Shown here in pieces: positions 57,117 through 64,000 of a stretch of DNA of 64,000 nucleotides (the first letter of the stretch is position 1; every line of letters begins with the position of its first letter). Source of the DNA: Drechmeria coniospora. Taxonomy: Eukaryota; Ascomycota; Sordariomycetes; Hypocreales; Ophiocordycipitaceae. Location of the stretch: NCBI RefSeq assembly GCF_001625195.1, contig NC_054390.1, forward strand, positions 8,839,222 to 8,903,221, written 5' to 3'. The notes under the pieces were generated by a model. It saw only the letters and a list, made by a program, of their open reading frames with translations. It searched no databases and was not told the DNA's origin. The position numbers and the translations under genes were made by a program.

Positions 57117-58169
57117 CTATGCAATCTCCACTTTGTGGACCTGAGTCCACTCCTTCTCGGCCTTGGGCACGACAACGACGAGGATGCCGTCCTCCATCTT
57201 GGCCGTGATGCCGGAGGCGTCGATTTCTTCCTTCTCACCGGCCCCGGCTGGAGGCAGATCAATGTGACGGTCGAACATGCCGACGCGACGCTCGGCCACG
57301 GACAGCGTCTGAATGAAATGCTCGTCGCCGGGACGATGGACGACACCGGCGACATTGAGGGTGCCGTTGTCGGAGTCCCACGTCAGGCCAATGTCTTCCT
57401 TCCGGGCGCCAGGTAGAGCGACGTGGAGGACGTAGGCGTCCTTGGTATTGAAGACGTCAATCGAGGGCGTGAAGCTGCTGCTGCCGTCTGCGGCGTCGAA
57501 ATTGACGCCGCTGGCGAAGCGCTGGGCTTGGTCCTGGAGGCAGCGGAAAAAGGGGCTGTCCATGGCACCACGCATGAGGGTGGGAAAGTCAAAGGGGGGG
57601 CCGGCATGGCGTCCGCGATGCGACCAGCCGCCTCGGTGCATGCCTCCACGGCAGCGACCGTGACCGCGACGGCGACGACCGTCGGCGGAAGCGCAGGTAG
57701 GGCCGTCAGCAGGGGGCGCGGAACCATCGTCCTCGTCGGGCGTCATCTCGGCCGGATCGGGAACGGCTTCGTTCCTCGCTCGCGTGGAGGCCTTTTCCTT
57801 GCCCTTTTCGTCCACGTACAAATCGGCCTCGGCTTTTTTGCCGCCAGAGTCATGGTGCTGCCCATGGCCATGATGGCCGTCGAAGTCATGCCGACGCCAT
57901 TGGTCCCAGCCTCGAGGTGGTGGTGGAGGTGGATGTTGGCCATACAGGTGAGGTTGAAACCAGGGACCAAATGGTGGGAATCCAAAGGGGCTGTCGACGG
58001 AGTGCGGAGCGGCATGGGGAGCGGCATGGGGAGTGGCATGGGGAGTGGCATGATCAGCCGTGCCAGTGCTGCCCGTGCTGCCCGTGTTGCCATCGCCGCG
58101 TTCACGGAACGGCATCGGGACAGAGTCCCAGTGGGGCATCGAAGGCCGGTTTTGGTCTTGCGAAGCCAT
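57117..58169 (-). CDS. Small heat-shock protein (HSP20/alpha-crystallin) with long N-terminal extension
   Basis: ATP-independent chaperone that holds or sequesters misfolded proteins. Single exon, 350 aa. The alpha-crystallin domain is residues about 232-350: SFTPSIDVFNTKDAYVLHVA, LPGARKEDIGLTW, and the signature GILVVVVPKAEKEW, ending KVEIA. The N-terminal 230 residues are low-complexity: a TPHATPHAAPHAAPH repeat at about 42-57, a Phe/Pro/Tyr-rich block (FGFPPFGPWFQPHLYG), His/Gly- and Arg/Gly-rich stretches, and an acidic segment. This layout resembles yeast Hsp42, the stress-granule sequestrase, more than the short Hsp26 or Hsp30 types. The ATG at 58169 follows a purine-rich leader with GGAAGAT repeats. 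A TATA-like box stands about 170 bp upstream. Confidence 0.93.
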   Translation of the reverse strand: MASQDQNRPSMPHWDSVPMPFRERGDGNTGSTGSTGTADHATPHATPHAAPHAAPHSVDSPFGFPPFGPWFQPHLYGQHPPPPPPRGWDQWRRHDFDGHHGHGQHHDSGGKKAEADLYVDEKGKEKASTRARNEAVPDPAEMTPDEDDGSAPPADGPTCASADGRRRRGHGRCRGGMHRGGWSHRGRHAGPPFDFPTLMRGAMDSPFFRCLQDQAQRFASGVNFDAADGSSSFTPSIDVFNTKDAYVLHVALPGARKEDIGLTWDSDNGTLNVAGVVHRPGDEHFIQTLSVAERRVGMFDRHIDLPPAGAGEKEEIDASGITAKMEDGILVVVVPKAEKEWTQVHKVEIA

Positions 58170-58244
58170 GTTGATGATGGTCAAGTGAACTGAGTGTTGA
58201 ATGTCTTGCGAGGTGGAGAGGATGGAAGGCGGATGATTGAAGAC

Positions 58245-58277
58245 GATGGAAGATGGAAGATGGAAGATGGAAGATGG
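58245..58277 (+). repeat. 7-bp tandem repeat, unit ATGGAAG
   Basis: About four and a half direct copies in the HSP20 leader/promoter, about 80-110 bp upstream of its ATG. Confidence 0.85.
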
Positions 58278-58337
58278 ACAATCACCGTCGAGCGATTGTC
58301 CAGACAGGACGAGGAACAAGAGAAAGGCAGAAGAAGA

Positions 58338-58345
58338 TTTATAAA
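58338..58345 (-). promoter_or_regulatory. TATA-like box upstream of HSP20
   Basis: TTTATAAA about 170 bp upstream of the HSP20 ATG, a usual arrangement for stress genes. No clear heat-shock element of inverted GAA/TTC units was found next to it. Confidence 0.4.
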
Positions 58346-60409
58346 GACGTTGGGCGACCAGAGGAGTAGAATCAAGACGTAACGACTTGTTGCCTGCCTG
58401 CCTGGCCGTGCATGGCAACGCGTCAACGCACTAGACGCTAGACGGCCTCCAGGCAACAGCAACGGCAAACTCTCCCGACGGACGAGACGGAAGCACCCAC
58501 ATGCTAGTTCTCGTTAGGGTTCTGGTTCGGCGAGGCATCAGCTAGGCCTCGCGTCGCCACGCGGCCGTCATTCGCCACCACCATGGCATAACGACACTTG
58601 CACACGACTTACAGCGGGAAGCGGGATTTGGACCCCGTTGCTCAGCCGTTTCTCGTAAGCAACCCGGCCGCAAGCGCAGGCTAGGGGTATGGATGCATGG
58701 ATGTCAAGGCGGAGGCGAGACTTTGGGTTTCAAGCATGCGTGCCACTGGACTCGAAGCCGGACCAGCAATCGGCTGGAGGATGAATGGCGGGGAGATGGT
58801 GTGGTGACGAGTCGGCCGCTGCCTCGATCAGTGGGGGCCTGCGTGGCTCAGACAGGCCTATCTGCAAGTAAGCATACGCAAGCACATGTACATTTTCATG
58901 TGCCGAACGGAGGACGGAGATGTTCGAAACAATACCGACTGCTTCGGTACACGTCATGGGCTATTACTCGTAGTTGTGGTGTAGTATGAGGGAGAAGAAG
59001 CGAGAAGCGGAGAGAAGCGGTGAGGAAGGAGTCTCGTTCGACCTGGTTCTTTCAGCGTCCACGTCCTGACTCATCAGGAGGCGGACTCGGAACGGCCAGA
59101 TGCCGACTCCCGACATGAATATGGGAAGGAGAGCTTGGAAGCACTAGCCTCCTGGACGGGTGCCTCCAAGTACAGCACGCCAGCAGTGGATGCCTGCGGA
59201 CTCGGTACCCGGAACGTGAACAACCGCCAACCTTAGTAAGTTGGTTTCTACATGTCAGTATGTGCCTGCAGCAAGTGGTAAAACCGTAAAAGCAATCCGT
59301 ACTCCGTAGTGAACGAATAATAACCATTCCGGGTACTCCGTACAGTACTTGCATTAGGTATGCACAGTATGTACATGCTTCGTACGTGCTCCCGTTAGCA
59401 CTGTTATCCGATATTAGTAGGATAGAGGTACACGGCAATGCTCCGTACTGTCAGTACACGTGTACCAGGCATGCCAACCCCAACGAGCAACAGGCTGAAT
59501 GCATCGTCCGTCTCCAGAGAAATGCAGACCCTTTCTGATACGTTTTATGACGCAAATGCGTACATTTCATTGTCCCGCACGCCCTGAGCGCTCGGGACCT
59601 TTTGGGCTTCCACTCGGCCGTGGTGATTCGCGAGTCTGAACCCGGGATCGGAGGATAGACAGGGCAATGGGCAAAACGAATGCCTCGTCCGCCACTCGCC
59701 TTCATTACCATGTGCGAACCAACCGCATTCGTTTGCGCCCGCCATGGCCACTCCGTCAATCCCAGCGGCGGTTGGCGACTCGCGTGGCACCCGGAGCTAT
59801 GCTGCAGAGCCCTCGCGACGGGCTTTGCATGCTGTATTCCGGCGGGCCTTGCGCCGCATATGATCAGAAAGGCTCCATAGCCAGTCTTGGTAAGCAATGA
59901 TTATTGTCCTGGGTGTCTGCACACGCAATCGGATGGCGGCCAGCCCATTACCTACAACCAGTTCATTTCCTCTAGAAGCTTCCACCATTACAGTAGCACC
60001 AACCCTACCATGCGACAATAGTCTACAAGCCATCTATCGGAGACATAGTACAGTAACAGAGGCTTGGTACAACTTGCAATAAAATATCTGGGATCGAACG
60101 AATACTCAATATTGGAAGGCAATCGGTCTACGATTTCTATACCCTAAACTGTATGTGCTTGGTGCGTTGACTGGAAGCCGTTGATAGAGGATTGCTGTGT
60201 CACGCTACCGATAGATAGAAGAGAAAACACTAGGGAAAAAAGAATATCTTGACTTGGTTGGGATGTGGTAGACAACAATCATTTGGATCATCAGGTTGTT
60301 AGGGAGATAAAAGTGTGGCCTTTTTCGAATCGACGAGGCTACGCAGTATTTAGAGGCCATGTAATGAAAATGGCGAGGCAGCAGCAGGCAGTCCATTCCA
60401 TACTTGGAG

Positions 60410-60780
60410 TAACGATCGTAAGTACAAGTGTACTGTACAGATACTGATACACTTCAGTACAAGTGCTGTACTGTAAGTCGTTGAACTGTGCGTAGGACGG
60501 AGTGCTCCACACAGAGTATATGTATTGTAATACTCCGTACTCCATACATGTAGATATTAGCTAATAACAATTGCCCGTTGTACGGAGTAGGTTTACAAGT
60601 CTTGTACCATTACTGTACGGAGTAATACTTACTTCGTACTCCGTACCTGATTTTGTGTTATGCTATTAATTACTCCGTACTCCGTACTGTAATGGGGTTA
60701 AAAATAGGGTCCAAGGTCCGTACTCCGTACTTACTGTACAGTAAGTACACTCCGTACTTGTACTTACCAGAACTTGGTGT
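60410..60780. repeat. GTAC-word island upstream of COX17
   Basis: Contains TACTCCGTAC-type words at about 60532, 60583, 60617, 60638, 60672, 60680, 60719 and 60750, plus GTACTGTAC and TACTTACTGTACAG. It ends about 195 bp before the COX17 start codon. Confidence 0.75.
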
Positions 60781-60975
60781 CTACGTCTTAGCTTCTCAGT
60801 GTCCGTGACTGGCCTAGGCTGCTGAGAAATGCTCTCCCACCCAAGTTCCATCAGCCATCTCCATCCCTACCAGTACGACGTCACCTACACCAAGAGGTGG
60901 GAAAAAACGAGCAAACCGAAACGGGACGTCATCCCTTCGACAATCCAACCACCCGCTGGACAGCCGCAGAGCAGG

Positions 60976-61343
60976 ATGGATTCCAAAGCAGTTCCCATCG
61001 GTATGTCCATGACGAGAATGCCGCCGTCCCGTCCCAGAAAGGCGCCATCGTGCAACCGCTGACGGAAAACCGCGCAGCGCCAGCCCAGGTCATCGCGACG
61101 ACGGCCTCCTCCACAGAAGCCTCGTCGAAGCCCAAGGTGAGTGGCGCCGAGCAGGGTTGATGCGCCAGGCCTCCCGCGGCGTGCTAACGGCGGCCGAAAC
61201 AGCCCTGCTGCGTGTGCAAGGACGAGAAGTCGAAGCGTGACGAGTGCATGCTCTTCTCCAACGCCAGCGACCCTGCCGCCGACTGCCAGTCGCTCGTCGA
61301 CAAGTACAAGACGTGCATGCTGAGCTACGGGTTCAAGGTATAA
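60976..61343 (+). CDS. COX17: COX17 copper chaperone
   Basis: Delivers Cu(I) to Sco1 and Cox11 in the mitochondrial intermembrane space for cytochrome c oxidase assembly. Three exons, 60976-61000, 61078-61136 and 61203-61343, give 74 aa (yeast 69). The N-terminus is short and Ala/Ser/Thr-rich. The copper site is KPCCVCKDEK (Cys30, Cys31, Cys33). The twin Cx9C motif is complete: Cys33/Cys43 and Cys56/Cys66, as needed for Mia40-dependent import and folding. The C-terminus, YGFKV, is typical. Exon 1 is only 25 nt; it is supported by ATG context, GTATGT donor, GCTGAC branch site and frame restoration to APAQVIATT. Confidence 0.94.
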
Positions 61344-61776
61344 GAAAGCATATGGCCACATGACAACATGCTGGGCGGAGAAAACATGGCGGAGAAAATA
61401 ATGGATCAGCGAGCTCCTCCGAGCGACGAGCGCTGTGTACACTACGAGTGCTGCTTTACCTACGATACAAGGCGATGGACGGAAAACGGGGGATTCGGGA
61501 AGGCAATGTATAAAATATAGATACCCTCAACTTTATTCATCTTGCCCATCAGGGGCGCCGAGTCTGTTGCGAGGCGTCGTCTAACATGCACGGAAAATAT
61601 CCAACATCTGCTTGCTAACTGCTTCAGGCCACATTCGGAAGCATGCTGGCCAACTCCTCTCGACATCCCAGAAGGCACGACAGGGCAGGACTTGGTCAGG
61701 AAGAGGGAGACGTCATCCGACCATCGGTTTCACCTCCATCCAGTTCGGTTTCCCTCCCGACTCAGTCGTCTACATC
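61344..61776. other. Convergent spacer, COX17 to unknown small protein
   Basis: About 430 bp between two 3' ends. Nothing recognised. Confidence 0.5.
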
Positions 61777-62274
61777 CTATCCGGCCCGTGGCAATTCGCC
61801 ATTAACGGTCGCCAGTTCAACGCCGTCGACCAGCCAATCGACAGACTCTTTCTCGCCAGCACGGATCGCATCCGCCTCATGGCCATCGGTTCGCGTCATG
61901 ATGGTTTCTTTGACGATGTTGAGGTCCCTGCTGACCTTGAGGGCGAGCTGGTCGAACTCGCCCTCGGAGGCTCTGCGCCTCTGGGCAGTCTCGAGGGCGC
62001 AGACGGGAAACTGCATCTGCATATTCCTTGTCAGATTCCAATATTGGACCACGGTCAAGTCGCTCGACTCGAGCAGGAAAAGCCTAGCGGCGAGGTTCTG
62101 CCACTTTTTGTGAAGCTGCTTTGCAACATGTCCGGAGCCGGGAAAACCTTGCTTTCCGTCATGCTTTCCGTCTTGCCCTCCGCCTTGCTTTCCATCTTCC
62201 TTTCTGCCTGCCTCTCTGTCTGCCTCTCTGCCGGCTGTTCTGCCTTCACTCATCGTTTTCTTACTGGTTGCCAT
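61777..62274 (-). CDS. Unrecognised 165-aa helical protein
   Basis: Single open frame from ATG 62274 to a TAG at 61777-61779. Residues 1-45 are hydrophilic and Gly/Lys/Asp-rich with a loose repeat (KEDGKQGGGQDGKHDGKQG). From about residue 50 the sequence looks like a real helical domain: KQLHKKWQNLAARLFLLESS, LTVVQYWNLTRNMQMQFPVC, EGEFDQLALKVSRDLNIVKE and a last helix ESVDWLVDGVE. I do not recognise the family. The frame also runs 43 codons further upstream without a better start. A longer frame on the + strand (61612-62682) overlaps it but translates to composition typical of an antisense shadow. Introns at either end cannot be excluded. Confidence 0.5.
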   Translation of the reverse strand: MATSKKTMSEGRTAGREADREAGRKEDGKQGGGQDGKHDGKQGFPGSGHVAKQLHKKWQNLAARLFLLESSDLTVVQYWNLTRNMQMQFPVCALETAQRRRASEGEFDQLALKVSRDLNIVKETIMTRTDGHEADAIRAGEKESVDWLVDGVELATVNGELPRAG

Positions 62275-63204
62275 CTGATACCGACTACCCACCGGACAAC
62301 AGATGACCGGTCGGTCTCTGAATTGCCCCTCCGAGGCCGGAGCGTTCGCCCAATAATTCGTACCGTTCGCCCAACAACCACACCACAACGAGCCGTCATT
62401 CATTTCGACGCTGGACGCTCTTCATCCTGCGTGCTGCAAAAAGCCAGGCTTGTCGATATCGATATGACGCAACTACAAGCAACGGCGCTGTTAGGATTGG
62501 TTCCTATAATGGTTCCATTCTTCTACCAAGTCTGCCCCCAGATACTTACATGGCAGCCTAGCAGGCACGCATGGCGGAGTCACGTCAATAGTGTTGCACG
62601 TCGCCTGCGCGGAAAGATGAATGGCACAAGGTGGAATGGACCAGGCCTAGTGCTACGGCCTGGGCGACTGGCGAACGCCTAGCCTACTGTTCGCCGTTTG
62701 CCATCTCTTCCGCTGCTCGGGAAGTCTGAAGCGCACAAGGTTCAAGCAAGCCACGACACGTCGAGATCAAGCCGCTCACGGGTGCCTTTCCTTCCGGCGA
62801 AATCCGTGCCCAGCCTGCAGAGCACTGACGTCCTGGATACCCTTACTTGTGCTTGTCCCCGGTGCTGGCCATGTGGGTGGCTCGTGTAGAAACTCTCTCC
62901 CATACGCAAGAGTGTATCATTCATGCGTACGTGCCCACTCGAAGCAGGCTGCGAGCTCGTTCATGGCCACGTCGGCCACGGCCATCTCACATCGCACCGA
63001 GCAAGTGCTAGGATGCGGTCGGCAGACACTACCTAGTGCTTGACTGGTAATATCTAGCAGCAGGGGGTGTGAACTGGGTGGGCAGTGCTCGGTAGGTTCG
63101 TTCTAGGTAGTCGTCCTTGCGCCGCCATCGCAATGTACATCGACATCGACCATCGACCTCCTCCGACGCCCGATGCCCAGACCGCCGGCACGCGCTCGTC
63201 CTTT
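62275..63204. other. Spacer between CCT4 3' end and unknown small protein
   Basis: About 930 bp. No gene or repeat recognised; a few AT-richer segments near 62440-62530. Confidence 0.5.
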
Positions 63205-64000
63205 TCATCTCGTCAAGGCAATGTCATCTATCCTCAGAATCATCTTCACCGTCTCCGCCGCCAGCTCAATGGCGCTCGTACTCACCAGCAGCGGCTGCAG
63301 CACGTTCTCCTTCGAAATGTTCGTGTTGACGCCACCCGACTTGATGCTCACGCCCGCATTCTTCTCGCCCATCTCGTGCCGGTGCCTCAGGTCCGTCACC
63401 ACCTTGATGCTGTTCAAGCCCGCGTTCTCGGCCAGCGTCGTCGGGATCACCTCCATGGCGTCGGCAAAGGCCTTCCAGCAGATGGCCTCGGTGCCCGTCA
63501 GGCCACGCGCCTGCTTCGACAGCTGAGCCGCGATCTCGATCTCGGCCGCGCCGCCGCCGGCGATGAGCGCCTTCTTCTTCACGAGGCAGCGCATGACGCA
63601 GAGCGCGTCGTGCAAGCTGCGCTCCGCCTCCTCGAGGATGAGAGAGTTGGCGCCGCGGACGACGACGGAGACGGTCTTGCCCGTCGCCTTGGCGCCCGTC
63701 ACCTTGACCATGCGCGCGCCCGACGACTGCACCTCCTCGACGAGGTCGGCGGAGCCGAGCTTGTCCTCGGTGAAGGATTCGATGTCGGCGATGGGCTTGC
63801 ATCCCGTCGACTTGCAGATGAACTCGACCTCGTCCCGCTCAATGTCCTTGATGGCGAGGATGCCGAGCTTGGCGAGGAAGTGGAGGGAGAGGTCGTTGAC
63901 GGCGTCGCGGAGGATCGACTTCTGGATCAGCAGCACGTTGCACTTGGCCTTCTTGATCTTCTTGGCCATGTTCAGCAGGTAGAGGCGCTCCTCCTTGACG
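63205..64000 (-). CDS. CCT4: T-complex chaperonin subunit delta, C-terminal part (partial at right edge)
   Basis: Subunit of the cytosolic TRiC/CCT chaperonin that folds actin and tubulin. The frame is open to the window end; 264 residues are visible, about half of the usual 530-540. From the edge: [20 protein letters not shown], then the apical domain part [20 protein letters not shown] and [12 protein letters not shown], followed by the equatorial return [15 protein letters not shown] and [13 protein letters not shown], with the ATP-site motif around [13 protein letters not shown]. The C-terminus is IDDIALTR, typical for delta. No intron is needed in the visible part. Confidence 0.97.
   Translation of the reverse strand, partial: VKEERLYLLNMAKKIKKAKCNVLLIQKSILRDAVNDLSLHFLAKLGILAIKDIERDEVEFICKSTGCKPIADIESFTEDKLGSADLVEEVQSSGARMVKVTGAKATGKTVSVVVRGANSLILEEAERSLHDALCVMRCLVKKKALIAGGGAAEIEIAAQLSKQARGLTGTEAICWKAFADAMEVIPTTLAENAGLNSIKVVTDLRHRHEMGEKNAGVSIKSGGVNTNISKENVLQPLLVSTSAIELAAETVKMILRIDDIALTR

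Larger units (their letters stand above)
58170..60975. other. Divergent spacer between HSP20 and COX17
   Basis: About 2.8 kb without a supported gene. It holds the HSP20 leader with an ATGGAAG repeat (58245-58277), a TATA-like box, GTAC islands at about 59300-59470 and 60410-60780, and an AT-rich stretch (59880-60420). A TGACTCA at 59067-59073 is far from any start. Confidence 0.5.

Noticed and set aside
61612..62682. 356-codon ORF on the + strand
   Set aside because: Overlaps the minus-strand 165-aa frame; its Leu/Ser/Cys-rich part is the reverse reading of the KEDGK repeat, and no domain is seen.

Overview
The window looks like nuclear DNA of a filamentous ascomycete, most likely a sordariomycete and perhaps a member of Hypocreales. 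Evidence is the short introns (about 50-110 nt, one of 218 nt) with GT...AG ends and CTAAC/CTGAC-like branch sites, GC-rich codon use, and fungal proteins such as KAR9, an ATG33-like protein, a fungal-type Wapl, a secreted M43 protease and a sequestrase-like HSP20. Species cannot be fixed from the sequence alone. There are no operons, CRISPR arrays, rRNA genes or convincing tRNAs, and no intact transposon.

Nineteen genes are supported, two of them cut by the window edges. In order: C-terminal class V myosin (+, 1-2447); FAP7 (+); HAM1/ITPase (+); cytosolic seryl-tRNA synthetase (-); Rheb GTPase (-); Wapl cohesin-release factor (-); a small one-TM protein with amphipathic repeats (+); an ATG33-like membrane protein (+); an 1,860-aa ankyrin protein with an N-terminal nucleotidyltransferase-like region (-); ADE16/17 (+); a DUF1275 membrane protein (-); a secreted M43 metalloprotease (+); a 1,705-aa RecQ helicase of the Sgs1/QDE3 type (+); KAR9 (-); a conserved-looking protein of unknown role (+); HSP20 (-); COX17 (+); an unrecognised small protein (-); and the C-terminal part of CCT4 (-, to the right edge). 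Exon-intron structures were built by hand; all joints keep the reading frame and give the usual family lengths.

From 1 to about 31 kb the window is mostly ordinary housekeeping DNA: transport along actin, ribosome assembly, nucleotide-pool cleaning, tRNA charging, TOR signalling, cohesin release and purine synthesis. From about 31 to 39 kb and 49 to 54.7 kb genes are sparse, and the spacers are full of an unusual sequence texture: short GTAC-bearing words (TACTCCGTAC, GTACTTGTAC, TACTGTAC, TACTTAC) repeated in loose order. Smaller islands of the same kind lie at 14.3-14.6, 17.5-17.6, 18.7-19.05, 26.8-27.8, 59.3-59.5 and 60.4-60.8 kb. They avoid coding exons almost completely. This is the most striking unexplained feature. 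The secreted protease and the DUF1275 gene sit inside the largest island-rich stretch, as expected for an accessory segment.

Other points of interest are a likely GC-AG intron in the seryl-tRNA synthetase gene, a perfect cross-pathway-control box 101 bp upstream of the same gene, a 63-nt ADE17 intron whose retention would add an in-frame stop, and a cysteine-rich module at the C-terminus of the M43 protease.
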